Assembly: GCA_903884435.1 (NCBI GenBank)
Contig: CAISEY010000349.1
Span: forward strand, 1 to 33,844
Direction: 5' to 3'
Source: an uncultured Hyphomicrobiales bacterium
Lineage (GTDB): Bacteria; Pseudomonadota; Alphaproteobacteria; Rhizobiales; Beijerinckiaceae
Length of the DNA stretch: 33,844 nucleotides
Below, piece by piece: positions 9,722 to 18,070 of this stretch; the first letter of the stretch is position 1, and the number at the start of each line of letters is the position of its first letter. The position numbers and the translations under genes are program-made. The notes beneath the pieces were generated by a model. The model was not told the DNA's origin and searched no databases. It saw only the letters and a program-made list of their open reading frames with translations.

Positions 9722-10753
9722 TCAGCGCGTCGAGGCGTCGACGCCCATTGCTTCCCGCGCCTCGCGGATGATTTCGGGCGGCGTCTCGACCGTGCGCCGC
9801 GCGATCCGCTCCACGTCGGCGCCGGAGGCGGGATCGATGTCGAGGACCGATCTCGCGGCGTCCGCGAGAAAATCCGGATCCCGCGCCATGCGGTCGAATC
9901 CGGCGCGCAAAATTTCGAGCCGCGCCGGCGGCACGCCCGGAGGCGCGGCGAAAGGCTGGCGCATGGACACCTGCGCCGCGGCGAATTCGACGAGACGACG
10001 CTGGTCCTCGCCCTCGACGAGGTCGCCCAGCAGGGGAACGTCCCGGAGGTCCGCGTCCTTCCTCAATCCAATTTGAAGGATCGGAAGAATGAAGCCGCTC
10101 GCGACCCACCCGGGCCGCATCGTCTTCCACGACGACCACGGATTGCTGCCGTCGCCCCGCACCTCGCCGCGCTCCATGGCGAGAATGACCGAATTGCTGC
10201 CCTCGTAGCCCGTCACCACCCTGAATTTCGTGCCGAGCAGGCTGTTGACGAGCCGCGGAAAGCCGGACTTCGTGCCGGCCGCGCCCGTGGCGCCCATCAG
10301 GACCTCGACGCGCCTCGCGTCGTCGATCGCGCGCACGCCGGTCGATTTCAGCACCGAAACGACGCTCGCGGTCTGCGTCAGGCTGCCGATCCACGAGAGA
10401 CGCTCGGACCGGAAATTGATCCCGGGCTGTCCCGTGGCCTGGTAAAAGGGAATCGCGTCGTTGAAGGTCGCGAAAACGGAACCGTCCGCCGGCGCGCTCG
10501 CGTAAAGATGATTGACCGCCCGCGTGCCCGAGGCGCCTGGCATGTTTTCGACGACGAAGACGGGCTTGCCTGGAATGTGATTTCCGAGATGGCGCGCCAC
10601 CAGCCGCGCGTAGGCGTCGTAACCTCCGCCCGGCGGCGTGCCCACGATGATCCGCATTTGCCGGCCCGCGAAAAACTCCACGCCCTCCTGCGCCCGCCCG
10701 GCGGACACGAGGCAGAGCGCGAGCAGGACGCACGCGGGCCGTGAAAGACGCAT
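9722..10753 (-). CDS. TctC/Bug family substrate-binding protein
   Basis: Product of 343 residues. Start at 10753 is chosen because a GGAG box lies about 7 bases before it and a signal peptide ending AGRAQ follows. The start overlaps the stop of the PanE-like gene as TGATG, a translational-coupling arrangement. The mature protein begins EGVEFFAGRQMRIIVG, then GGGYDAYAR, HIPGKP and ENMPGASG. A MERGEVRG block occurs in the second lobe. It belongs to the NMPGA subfamily. The tight coupling to a reductase suggests that the bound compound or its product is a 2-keto or 2-hydroxy acid (inference). Confidence 0.88.
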   Translation of the reverse strand: MRLSRPACVLLALCLVSAGRAQEGVEFFAGRQMRIIVGTPPGGGYDAYARLVARHLGNHIPGKPVFVVENMPGASGTRAVNHLYASAPADGSVFATFNDAIPFYQATGQPGINFRSERLSWIGSLTQTASVVSVLKSTGVRAIDDARRVEVLMGATGAAGTKSGFPRLVNSLLGTKFRVVTGYEGSNSVILAMERGEVRGDGSNPWSSWKTMRPGWVASGFILPILQIGLRKDADLRDVPLLGDLVEGEDQRRLVEFAAAQVSMRQPFAAPPGVPPARLEILRAGFDRMARDPDFLADAARSVLDIDPASGADVERIARRTVETPPEIIREAREAMGVDASTR

Positions 10754-11736
10754 CAGTCGCTCCACAATCCCGCGTTGCGGGCGCGGGCGGCGACGAGCGG
10801 CGCGACGACGTCGAGCACCGGCGTTTTCAGGCCCGCCTGCCGCGCGAGATCCTGGACGATCAGGAACGTGCTCGAGATTTCCATCGAGCGTCCGCGCTCG
10901 AGATCCTGCAACATCGAGGGCTTGTGCGGCGAGGTTCCGGGATTTTTCAGCGCCTTCCCGGCGTCGAATCCCAGCGTCGTGAAGCCGTGCGCCAGCGCGA
11001 CGGCGTGAACCTCGGCGCTGAGATCGACGAGCGCGCGATGTAGCGGCGGATCGGCGTGAACCTGGGCGATCGTGCCGCCGGTGAGCGCGCACATGCCAAA
11101 ATTACCGATGACGCTGATGTTCTTGACCCACATGGGCGCGCGAACGTCCTCCGCGTGTTCGAAGGTCACGTCCTTCGTCGCGAGCGCCCCGACGAGCGCC
11201 TTCGCGCGCGCGTTCGTTTGGGGCATGGCGGCGCCGAGGACGAAGCGACCGCCGGCGCGGCTCGCCTCGATGACGCCCGGCTCGTGAATTTCGCCGCCGC
11301 CCCAGCAGACGATCCCCAGCGATCGTTCGGCGCCGATCACACGATGCAGCAGCCCCTCGGGATCGAGGCGCTTCATGTCGATCGTCACGCCCGGCGGAGA
11401 AAATCCGTCGCCATAGAACCAGAAGACTCCGTTCACCGCGAAGCCCGTCAGCGTGTCGGGCCCGATGAGCGGCGAGATTCCACGCGCGACCTCGAAAAAG
11501 GCAGGCGTCTTGGTCGCGACGATGACGAAGTCCTGAACGCCGAAATCACGCGCGTCGGCGCTCGCCGCGACCTTCGAGACGACCCGGGATTCCGGCGTGA
11601 CCACCGCGAGACCCTTCGCGCGGATCGCGTCGAGATGGGCGCCGCGCGCGATGACGGAGACCTCGTGTCCCGCCCGCTCCGCCGCGCTCGCGAGGATGCC
11701 GCCGATGACTCCCGCGCCGTAAACGCAAACCTTCAT
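10753..11736 (-). CDS. Ketopantoate reductase-like oxidoreductase (ApbA/PanE family)
   Basis: Product of 327 residues. It has an N-terminal NAD(P)-binding Rossmann motif GAGVIG (7-12), KTPAF at 76-80, a conserved NG pair at 102-103, and Lys205 in VKNISVIGNFGMCALTGG at the position of the PanE catalytic lysine. Family members reduce 2-ketopantoate or related 2-keto acids with NADPH. Here the first gene of a minus-strand unit with a Bug protein suggests a catabolic paralogue rather than the pantothenate enzyme. GGGAGGA lies just before the start. A predicted promoter is at 11788-11816. Confidence 0.85.
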   Translation of the reverse strand: MKVCVYGAGVIGGILASAAERAGHEVSVIARGAHLDAIRAKGLAVVTPESRVVSKVAASADARDFGVQDFVIVATKTPAFFEVARGISPLIGPDTLTGFAVNGVFWFYGDGFSPPGVTIDMKRLDPEGLLHRVIGAERSLGIVCWGGGEIHEPGVIEASRAGGRFVLGAAMPQTNARAKALVGALATKDVTFEHAEDVRAPMWVKNISVIGNFGMCALTGGTIAQVHADPPLHRALVDLSAEVHAVALAHGFTTLGFDAGKALKNPGTSPHKPSMLQDLERGRSMEISSTFLIVQDLARQAGLKTPVLDVVAPLVAARARNAGLWSD

Positions 11737-11787
11737 GTAATCCTCCCGGACGGCGTCCCCTGGCGGGCGTCGCGTTTTTCCTGCCGC

Positions 11788-11816
11788 ATGTTATAGCCGG
11801 ATCTCCGATTCCTCAA
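11788..11816 (-). promoter_or_regulatory. Predicted sigma-70 promoter of the PanE-like/Bug/HDO/peptidase unit
   Basis: On the minus strand TTGAGG (11816-11811), a 17-base spacer and TAACAT (11793-11788) precede the start at 11736 by about 45 bases. The -35 box is identical to that before the NMT1-like gene at 1683-2639. Confidence 0.5.
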
Positions 11817-11829
11817 ACGCCGGTTCGCG

Positions 11830-12390
11830 ATGACGCCAGACCAGAATCCGCCGCGGGACGTGACCCGCCTCGATCTGCTCACGGGCTTTCTGCTCGTCGG
11901 CCTGTTCGGCTTCGGCGGCATCGCGGCGTCGTCGTATCACGTCATCGTCGAGCGTCGCCGGTGGCTGACTCCGAAGCAATACGCCTCGACGCTCGGCCTC
12001 GGCCAGGTGCTCCCCGGCGCCAATCTCATCAACATGACCACGATCATCGGCGACCGCTTCCACGGCGCGGCGGGCGCCGCCATCGCCCTGTGCGGCCTCA
12101 TGTCCATGCCCGTCTTGATCCTCGTGGCGCTCGCGACGCTCTACGACCGTTTCTCGGACTTTCCGGACGTGCGCGCGGCGACGCTGGCGGCGGGCGCGGG
12201 CGCCGTGGGCCTGACCTTCGGCACGGCGTGGAAACTCGCCCGCACGATATTGACCACGCCGACCGCGCTGGTCTTTTGCGCGGCGACCTTCGTCGCGATC
12301 GGCGTCATGCGCCTGCCCATGCTGCAAACGATTTTCGTCCTGCTCCCCGCGGCCGCGCTGTTCACGTACTGGAGACGCGGCGATGAGTGA
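11830..12390 (+). CDS. Chromate transporter, N-terminal-type half (short-chain ChrA)
   Basis: Product of 186 residues with several hydrophobic segments. It contains GFGGIAASSYHVIVERRRWLT followed by LGLGQVLPGANLINMTTIIG, the CHR-domain signature. Full ChrA is about 400 residues with two CHR domains. Here each domain is a separate gene, the short-chain (SCHR) pair layout. The pair probably forms an inner-membrane heterodimer that exports chromate, although many homologues are of unproven substrate. Its last 8 bases (ATGAGTGA) overlap the second half, so the two are translationally coupled. No strong ribosome-binding site is seen before the ATG. Confidence 0.88.
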   Translation: MTPDQNPPRDVTRLDLLTGFLLVGLFGFGGIAASSYHVIVERRRWLTPKQYASTLGLGQVLPGANLINMTTIIGDRFHGAAGAAIALCGLMSMPVLILVALATLYDRFSDFPDVRAATLAAGAGAVGLTFGTAWKLARTILTTPTALVFCAATFVAIGVMRLPMLQTIFVLLPAAALFTYWRRGDE

Positions 12391-12922
12391 ATCCATTCTG
12401 CTGAAGATGGCGCTGATCTTCGCGACGACGGCGCTCGTCTCCGTCGGCGGCATCGCCACGATGATCCCGGAAATCCACCGTCAGGCCGTCGATCTCAACG
12501 GCTGGATGACCAACGACGTCTTTGTCTCGACCTTCGCCATCTCGCAGATCGCGCCCGGACCGAACATTCTGCTGATGAGCCTCGTCGGCTGGCGCGTCGC
12601 GGGCGCCGGCGGCCTGATCGTGGCGACGCTCGCGACGGTGGTTCCGACGTCGCTGGTCGCGCTGGCGGCCAGCCGCGCGGAAAACCGGCTGGCGAACGCC
12701 CGCTGGTACGCGACCCTGCGCAAGGCCGCGCCGCCCGTCGTCGTGGGGCTCATCATCGCCAGCGGCTTCGTCACGGCCCGCGTCGCGATCCGCGATCTCG
12801 CCGGGATCGCCATCGCTCTCGGCGTAGCGGTTTCGATCAACGTCGCGAAAATCAATCCGTTGATTCCGCTGGCCGTCGCCGTCGCGGCGGGCGTGCTCGC
12901 GGGACGGCTTGGCTATATGTAA
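12383..12922 (+). CDS. Chromate transporter, C-terminal-type half (short-chain ChrA)
   Basis: Product of 179 residues with about five to six hydrophobic segments. The CHR signature is present as SVGGIATMIPEIHRQAV and FAISQIAPGPNILLMSLVGWR. It overlaps the first half by 8 bases and is expected to form a heterodimeric carrier with it. Its 3' end overlaps the convergent MarR gene by 10 bases (12913-12922). Confidence 0.88.
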   Translation: MSESILLKMALIFATTALVSVGGIATMIPEIHRQAVDLNGWMTNDVFVSTFAISQIAPGPNILLMSLVGWRVAGAGGLIVATLATVVPTSLVALAASRAENRLANARWYATLRKAAPPVVVGLIIASGFVTARVAIRDLAGIAIALGVAVSINVAKINPLIPLAVAVAAGVLAGRLGYM

Positions 12923-13437
12923 TCGGCGGGGCCGTCGCTTCGCGCCGAGCGCAGCGGCGACCGGCTGAATTCGTTGTTCACGTCGACGAGACGCGACAGC
13001 AACCGCATGAACGTCTCGCGTTCGTCGGGCTCGAGCGGAGCCAGAGTGCGTTCGGCGACGCGGGCCGCCGGCCCCGGAGAGGCCAGCAGGATGTCCTCGC
13101 CCTTCGGCTCGATGTACAATTGCTTGACGCGCAGATTGTCCGCCGGCGTGACCCGCCTGATCAATCCGCGTTTTTCCAGTCCTCCAAGAATGGTTCCGAT
13201 CGTCGACCGGTCCACCGCGATCAGATCGACGAGCGTGCTCTGGTTCACTCCGGGCTTTTTGGCGATCGTGGACAGGGCCGCCATTTGCACGGGCGTCACC
13301 CGGAAATCGCGGAATTCGTCGAGAAAAATCGCCACGGCGATTTGCTGGCAACGGCGAATGAGATGCCCGGGCGTGTCCCTCGGGTCCACGGTGGCCGGGC
13401 GTGACGGCGACGCGGCGACGCTCTCGCTGTGTTTCAT
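12913..13437 (-). CDS. MarR family transcriptional regulator
   Basis: Product of 174 residues starting MKHSESV at 13437, immediately after GGGAGGA. A longer upstream reading starts inside the likely operator and is rejected. The winged-helix core is clear: RVTPVQMAALSTIAKK, NQSTLVDLIAVDRSTIGTILGGLEKRGLIRR, then the wing with VTPADNLRVKQLYI. The HLIRRCQQIAVAIFLDE helix resembles MarR regulators of aromatic or N-heterocycle catabolism, which respond to small carboxylates. It is convergent with the chromate transporter and points away from the glycosyltransferase operon. Target genes unknown; autoregulation at 13528-13540 is plausible. Confidence 0.9.
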   Translation of the reverse strand: MKHSESVAASPSRPATVDPRDTPGHLIRRCQQIAVAIFLDEFRDFRVTPVQMAALSTIAKKPGVNQSTLVDLIAVDRSTIGTILGGLEKRGLIRRVTPADNLRVKQLYIEPKGEDILLASPGPAARVAERTLAPLEPDERETFMRLLSRLVDVNNEFSRSPLRSARSDGPADYI

Positions 13438-13527
13438 GCCTGTTTCCTCCCGCTCCCGCACATCGTCGTGTGCGCGAACTCGCGGGAACTCCGGCGCTTT
13501 TCGGCCGGTATTTTCCCGCGGTTTCAA

Positions 13528-13540
13528 AGTGTTGCACACT
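13528..13540. promoter_or_regulatory. Inverted repeat AGTGT-N3-ACACT, possible MarR operator
   Basis: A perfect 5-bp inverted repeat with a 3-base centre lies 91 bases upstream of the MarR start. It directly abuts a TTGAAA hexamer on the minus strand (13527-13522). MarR proteins bind short palindromes near their own promoters. The assignment rests on position and symmetry only. Confidence 0.3.
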
Positions 13541-13581
13541 TCCGGGAGTCCCGCAATCTGGCCCGCGACGCTTGCGCCGGC

Positions 13582-15126
13582 CTAGCGGATCGACGCGACC
13601 GCCTTGCGCGCCATCACGGCGACGCCGCTCACGGTTTCCGCGATTTCGAAATCGGCCAGCGCGCCCGCGATGGCCGGATGGCGCAACATCCCGCGCACGC
13701 GCTCCCCTTCGCCGACGAGAACGATGTCGGGACGATTTTCGCGCATGTCGCGGGCGAACATCCGCGCGTCGCTGTCCTCGTAGGCCGCGAGTCTGGCCGC
13801 GTCGCCGCGCTTCCAGTCAATCAGCACTCGCGCGCTCAACATCAGCCAGAGCGAATGCGGCGACCCCGCCCAGACGCCGCCGACGCGCCGCGTCAGCGGA
13901 TGTCCGAGATCGAGTTCGCCCGAAACCGCGATGATTTTCGGACGCGCCGGCGCGTGACGGCGCACCGCTTCCGTGAGCCCCGGATATTCCTCGTGCATGG
14001 TGATCTGGATGATCGTTCCGAACAGGATCGGCAGGCCGACCGCGGCGGGCGCGGCGACGAACAGCGCGACGCGGCGCAATCCCGCCCAGGACTTGTGCCG
14101 GAGCCCCGAGGCGAGCGACGGCGCCAGCGCGAGTGCGAGCGCCAGAAACGCCAGCGCCACGCCGGGAAGTCCGTGGTTGACCCAGCCCTTGCCCTGCACG
14201 AGGAACGCGCCAAGAAAACCGGCGGAAGCCGACGCGAGAACGAGAATTCGCGCGTCCGCCCCGCCCCGGGACAGCGCCAGGGCGACGGCCGCGAGCAGCG
14301 CGAGGTTGACGAGAAACCAGGGCTCCAGAAGCAGATCGGCGAGCGGCTCCTTCACCGGAACGTAGGCGGCGAGGATCGACGGCAGCACGGTGAAGAAATC
14401 CGGGAACCACAGAAACGTGACCGCGACATAGCAAAGCACGACGCCGGCCGCGGCGAAATTCTCGATCCCGAACGCCGGACGGAGCGAGCGGCGCCAGACG
14501 AGCGCCACGCTCAGGGGCGCCAGGACGGCGAGCGCGAAATGCGGCTTGATCGACATGGCGAGCCCCGCCAGCAGCCCCGCGGCGAGCGCGCGTCCCCTCG
14601 CCACGGGCCGCCCGCCGGCGCGCGCCGCGTAAACCGCCAGCGCCGGCAGGATCGACAGCGCCGCGATGTGTTCGCGTTCGGCGAAGGAAAATCCCGGCGT
14701 CAGCACGAGCGCGAAGACGGCAGCGTTGCCAAGCACGGCGAGTTCCGCCGTCGCGATCAGGCCGGCGGCGCGCGCCACGCGGCCCGCGAGCGCGAAACTC
14801 GCGAAGGCGCCGGCGAAGACGCAGGCCGAGACCACGAATTCCGCCGGCAGGCCGACGAGGCGCGCCAGCGCCACGGCGGGCATGTAGAGCAGGAACGCGG
14901 CGGGCGGATTGGTCTCGATCACGTCGACGTAGGGCCGCGCGCCATCGAGCATTTTCTCGCACACGTCGATCAGCCACGAATTGTCGGCGTTGTGATGACC
15001 GAGACATTGTTGCAGCACGGCGAACAGGGTCATTCCGGCCGCGAGCTTCCAGCCCGTCGCGAGCCGCGCCAGCGTCTCGCCCGCGTCGGCTCGCGTCTCG
15101 CCCGCCGCTCCCTCGATTGCGCTCAT
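13582..15126 (-). CDS. Multi-span membrane protein, probable lipid-linked-sugar glycosyltransferase (GT39/PMT-like)
   Basis: Product of 514 residues with an N-terminal hydrophobic segment and about ten further spans (for example 120-150, 165-200, 210-245 and 255-290), then a soluble C-terminal domain. The first periplasmic loop contains an acidic motif in DNSWLIDVCEKMLDGARPYVDVIETNPP. That layout is typical of ArnT/PMT-type GT-C enzymes, which use a conserved acidic residue to take sugar from a polyprenyl-phosphate carrier. It follows the GtrB-like gene by 24 bases. GtrB makes the polyprenyl-phosphate sugar and a GT-C protein transfers it, so the pair probably decorates a surface glycan or lipid. 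Acceptor unknown. Confidence 0.75.
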   Translation of the reverse strand: MSAIEGAAGETRADAGETLARLATGWKLAAGMTLFAVLQQCLGHHNADNSWLIDVCEKMLDGARPYVDVIETNPPAAFLLYMPAVALARLVGLPAEFVVSACVFAGAFASFALAGRVARAAGLIATAELAVLGNAAVFALVLTPGFSFAEREHIAALSILPALAVYAARAGGRPVARGRALAAGLLAGLAMSIKPHFALAVLAPLSVALVWRRSLRPAFGIENFAAAGVVLCYVAVTFLWFPDFFTVLPSILAAYVPVKEPLADLLLEPWFLVNLALLAAVALALSRGGADARILVLASASAGFLGAFLVQGKGWVNHGLPGVALAFLALALALAPSLASGLRHKSWAGLRRVALFVAAPAAVGLPILFGTIIQITMHEEYPGLTEAVRRHAPARPKIIAVSGELDLGHPLTRRVGGVWAGSPHSLWLMLSARVLIDWKRGDAARLAAYEDSDARMFARDMRENRPDIVLVGEGERVRGMLRHPAIAGALADFEIAETVSGVAVMARKAVASIR

Positions 15127-15150
15127 GGATGGTCTCCGGCGCGCCGCGGC

Positions 15151-16146
15151 TCAGCCGGCCCGGCGGCGGCGTTCCTCGATGTCGACGCCGCGCGGCGCCG
15201 TCTCCGCGTCGGCGAATCCCGCTGTCCTGTCCACCACGTAGAGCGGACGGCGCTTCACCTCGTTGTGAATGCGCGCGATGTAGAGACCGAGAATGCCCGT
15301 CAGCATCATGTTGGCGCCGCCGAGAAAGGCGACGACGACGATGGTGGAGGCCCAGCCCGGCACGAAATCGCTGCTGAACAGGCGCGAGACGATGACGAAG
15401 GCGCCATAGAGGAAGGCGAGGCCGGACACGAAGGCGCCAAGCCACAGGGCGAGCCGCAGCGGCGTGTCGGAGAAACTCACGAGGCCGTGCATCGCCAGCC
15501 GCAACTGCTTGCGGATCGGCCATTTGGTCTCGCCCGCCGCGCGCTCCTCGCTGTCGAACAAGACCGCGGTCTGGCGGAATCCGACCCAGGCGAACATGCC
15601 GCGCACGAACCGGTCCTGCTCGCGCATCGAGCGGAACACTTCCAGCGCCTTGCGGTCGATCAGGCGAAAATCGCCGACGTTCTGCGGAATATCGACGGAG
15701 GCGAGCGAACTCATCAACTTGTAGAAAAGTTTCGCCGTGGCGAGCTTGAAGCGGCTTTCGCCGGCGCGCGTGGCGCGGCGGGCGTAGACGATCTCGAACC
15801 CCTCGCGCCATTTCGCGATCATCTCGTGGATGATTTCCGGCGGATCCTGCAAATCGGCGTCCATCAGGATCACCGCGTCGCCAGTCGCCGCGTCGAGGCC
15901 GGCGGTCATCGCGAGTTGCTGGCCGAAATTGCGGGAGAGACCGATGTAGCGGTAACGCGGATCGGATTTGGCGCGCGCCGCCAGAATGATCGAGGAACAG
16001 TCGGTGCTGCCGTCGTCGACCATGATGACCTCGGCGGGTCCGTCGAGCTGCGCCAGCACCCGGTCGAGCCGGTGGAACAGCAGCGGCAACACCGCCTCTT
16101 CGTTGAAGATCGGCAGCACCAGCGAATAGGTTGGCCTGGTCGTCAC
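15151..16146 (-). CDS. GtrB/DPM1-like polyprenyl-phosphate glycosyltransferase (GT2)
   Basis: Product of 331 residues from a GTG at 16146, which follows a G-rich stretch and puts TYSLVLPIFNEE near the N-terminus as usual. A GTG at 16185 would add 13 residues. The GT-A domain shows VDDGSTD, SRNFGQQLAMTAGLDAA, the DXD-type MDADLQDPPE and GDFRLIDRKALE. These are followed by two C-terminal membrane spans (about 220-250 and 258-290). This is the architecture of GtrB and bactoprenol-glucosyl or mannosyl transferases, which load a nucleotide sugar on undecaprenyl phosphate at the inner face of the membrane. It is the first gene of a two-gene unit with the GT39-like protein. Confidence 0.9.
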   Translation of the reverse strand: MTTRPTYSLVLPIFNEEAVLPLLFHRLDRVLAQLDGPAEVIMVDDGSTDCSSIILAARAKSDPRYRYIGLSRNFGQQLAMTAGLDAATGDAVILMDADLQDPPEIIHEMIAKWREGFEIVYARRATRAGESRFKLATAKLFYKLMSSLASVDIPQNVGDFRLIDRKALEVFRSMREQDRFVRGMFAWVGFRQTAVLFDSEERAAGETKWPIRKQLRLAMHGLVSFSDTPLRLALWLGAFVSGLAFLYGAFVIVSRLFSSDFVPGWASTIVVVAFLGGANMMLTGILGLYIARIHNEVKRRPLYVVDRTAGFADAETAPRGVDIEERRRRAG

Positions 16147-16219
16147 ACGAACCCCCGCGCGGCGCGCGATCCGCGCCATCCGCACCCTAGGGGCGAAATG
16201 GTTAACGCGGCGTTAGCAA

Positions 16220-16248
16220 TTGTCGCGCGGTTCGTTCCCGGCCATAAG
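16220..16248 (+). promoter_or_regulatory. Predicted promoter of the SnoaL-like gene
   Basis: TTGTCG (16220-16225), a 17-base spacer and CATAAG (16243-16248) lie about 28 bases before the ATG at 16276. The region also separates this gene from the divergent glycosyltransferase operon. Confidence 0.4.
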
Positions 16249-16275
16249 GGCGCGGGAAAACATCGGGAGTTCGTC

Positions 16276-16875
16276 ATGGACAAGGATTTGCTGGACCGTC
16301 TCGCCATCAGGCAGCTGGTCGATGACTGGGTCGTCTGGCGCGACGCCGGCGACTGGGACCGGTTCCGCACCGTCTGGCACGACGACGGCGTCATGCAGGC
16401 GACGTGGACGCAGGGCACGGCGGACGAGTTCATCGCCATGAGCAAGGCTGGCTGGGCGAAGGGCGTCTCGATCCTGCATTTCCTCGGCGGCAATTCCATC
16501 GACCTCGAGGGCGACCGCGCCCTGTCGCAGACCAAGATGACCATCAGCCAGCGCGCCATCGTTCACGACGTGCTCGTCGACGTCGTCTGCACGGGCCGGT
16601 TCTTCGATCTGATCGAGCGGCGCGACGGCAAGTGGGGCTTCGTGCTGCGCCAGCCGATTTACGAGAAGGACCGCATGGACCCGGTCGATCCCGCCGCGAA
16701 ACTCACGCTCGACCGGAACGCGCTGATGCGCTTTCCCGAGGGCTATCGCCACCTCGCCTATTTGCAGGAGCAGATCGGCTACAAGATCAAGATGGACATG
16801 CCCGGCCTCAAGGGCCCCGAGGTCGAGGCCCTGTTCGCCCGCGGCCGCGCCTGGCTGAAGGGCGGCAAGCTCTGA
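16276..16875 (+). CDS. SnoaL-like / NTF2-fold protein
   Basis: Product of 199 residues starting MDKDLLDRLAIRQLVDDWVVWRDAGDWDRF, the usual opening of the SnoaL-like (SnoaL_4) NTF2 fold. FHDDG-type residues appear as VWHDDGVM, and a small beta-sheet domain follows (VVCTGRFFDLIERRDGKWGF). These small cytosolic proteins act as hydratases, isomerases, dehydratases or ligand binders in polyketide, steroid or aromatic metabolism. The roughly 70-residue C-terminal tail after the fold is longer than in minimal members. It lies upstream of the cupin cluster but 154 bases away, and a separate promoter is predicted for the cupins. No specific reaction can be given. Confidence 0.8.
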   Translation: MDKDLLDRLAIRQLVDDWVVWRDAGDWDRFRTVWHDDGVMQATWTQGTADEFIAMSKAGWAKGVSILHFLGGNSIDLEGDRALSQTKMTISQRAIVHDVLVDVVCTGRFFDLIERRDGKWGFVLRQPIYEKDRMDPVDPAAKLTLDRNALMRFPEGYRHLAYLQEQIGYKIKMDMPGLKGPEVEALFARGRAWLKGGKL

Positions 16876-16970
16876 GGGGAGCCGCGGCGCGACGCCGGGC
16901 GCGCCGCGAGAGCGACGTCCCTTCATGCTATGTAAGGACGCGCGGAAAATTCGCGCGTCGCCCGGGCCCC

Positions 16971-16999
16971 TTGGCAATCTCGCGGGGCGGGCCTACGCT
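16971..16999 (+). promoter_or_regulatory. Predicted sigma-70 promoter of the cupin cluster
   Basis: TTGGCA (16971-16976), a 17-base spacer and TACGCT (16994-16999) would start a transcript about 24 bases before the ATG at 17030. The -35 box matches 5 of 6 consensus positions. Confidence 0.5.
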
Positions 17000-17029
17000 C
17001 GCGCGACAACATCAGGGAGACAGCGAAAC

Positions 17030-17539
17030 ATGGCCTCGGAAGGCACGCAGGCGCCCGCGCCAACCTTGTGGGACGAATTCCTCAAGCTGCGCGACGAACA
17101 GCGCGAAAACACGAAGGGCGCGCCGCCCGTCATCAAGGGAAACAGGCTGGCGCAGGAGACCAACCAGCAGGGATTGATGAAGTGGTATCTTCATCCCGCG
17201 CTGAAGAACACTGTCCTGTCCACCTTCATGTTCTTCGAGCAGGAGATTCCCCCCGGCAGCCGCTCCGGCCGCATCCGCTTCCAGGGCGGCCAGGTGATGA
17301 TCATCCTCGAGGGGTCGGGCTACACGCTCGTCGATGGCGTCAAGCATTTCTGGGAAGGCGGCGACGTGGTGAACCTGCCGATTCGCGGGCCCGGCATCGT
17401 CGTGCAGCACTTCAACCTCGACAAGGAGAAGCCGGCGAAATTCATCGGCGTCGAGCCGAACTGGTTCGCCTGCACCACGGTGGACCGCAGCTCGGGCTTC
17501 GAACAGCTCGAGACCGCGCCCGAATTCAAACGCTCGTGA
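17030..17539 (+). CDS. Cupin-domain protein, degenerate metal site (cupin 1 of 3)
   Basis: Product of 169 residues with a single cupin domain (about 65-150). It aligns with the two following cupins through motif 1 (SGRIRFQGGQVMIILEGSGYT) and motif 2 (VVQHFNL). At the positions where the neighbours have H-x-H (87 and 89), this protein has Ile82 and Phe84, and at neighbour His130 it has Val125. Only His127 of four candidate ligands remains. It is therefore unlikely to bind metal in the usual way and may be a structural or regulatory partner. It starts after AGGGAGA and is separated from cupin 2 by 12 bases, so the three are one operon. Confidence 0.85.
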   Translation: MASEGTQAPAPTLWDEFLKLRDEQRENTKGAPPVIKGNRLAQETNQQGLMKWYLHPALKNTVLSTFMFFEQEIPPGSRSGRIRFQGGQVMIILEGSGYTLVDGVKHFWEGGDVVNLPIRGPGIVVQHFNLDKEKPAKFIGVEPNWFACTTVDRSSGFEQLETAPEFKRS

Positions 17540-17551
17540 GGAGGACGCATC

Positions 17552-18067
17552 GTGGCTGAACAGGAACGGGTGCGGGAACGCGAGCGTCCGCCGATCTCCG
17601 ACAACGTCTATGAACGCAACATGCGCCAGCGCAAGGAGTTCGTGGAGCGCAACAAGAATGGCCCCGTCGTCATCAAGCGATCCGACAGGCAGTTGTTCCA
17701 GGCGCGGCAGGGCAAGCTGCTCTATTACCTGTGCCCCAACAACCACAAGGAGACGCCGCTGCAGGACTGGCGCGTCTTCATCCAGGAAATCCGCACCAAT
17801 TCCGGCAAGCACCGCCACGCCGGCGGCCTGCTGATCTACGTGCTCGAAGGGACCGGCTACACTATCGTCGATGGCGAGCGGCTCGACTGGGAGAAGGGCG
17901 ATCTCGTGCAACTGCCGCTGAAGGTCGGCGGCGTCGAGCACCAGCACTTCAACCTCGGCCCGCCCGAAAAGCCGGCGATCTGGATCGCCATCATCTGCAT
18001 GCCCATCCACGAATATCTCGCCTCCGACATGGAGCAGATCGAGAATTCGCCGGATTTCAAGGAGTAA
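17552..18067 (+). CDS. Cupin-domain protein (cupin 2 of 3)
   Basis: Product of 171 residues from a GTG after GAGGAGG. The charged N-terminus (about 1-35, rich in Arg and Glu) is predicted helical. The cupin core has GKHRHAGGLLIYVLEG (His87, His89) and EHQHFNL (His130, His132). The usual motif-1 glutamate is replaced by a hydrophobic residue, as in gentisate-dioxygenase-like cupins. Such cupins use Fe(II) to cleave hydroxylated aromatic rings, but the short single-domain length makes dioxygenase activity uncertain. It is 93% identical to cupin 3 (12 differences in 171 residues by direct comparison), which marks a recent tandem duplication. Confidence 0.88.
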   Translation: MAEQERVRERERPPISDNVYERNMRQRKEFVERNKNGPVVIKRSDRQLFQARQGKLLYYLCPNNHKETPLQDWRVFIQEIRTNSGKHRHAGGLLIYVLEGTGYTIVDGERLDWEKGDLVQLPLKVGGVEHQHFNLGPPEKPAIWIAIICMPIHEYLASDMEQIENSPDFKE

Positions 18068-18070
18068 CGC

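Noticed and set aside
13429-16875. Open frame of more than 1100 codons on the plus strand
   Set aside because: It runs antisense to two well-recognised glycosyltransferase genes, and only its last part, from 16276, is the real SnoaL-like gene. The amino-acid composition is Arg/His/Asp-rich, typical of a GC-rich antisense frame.
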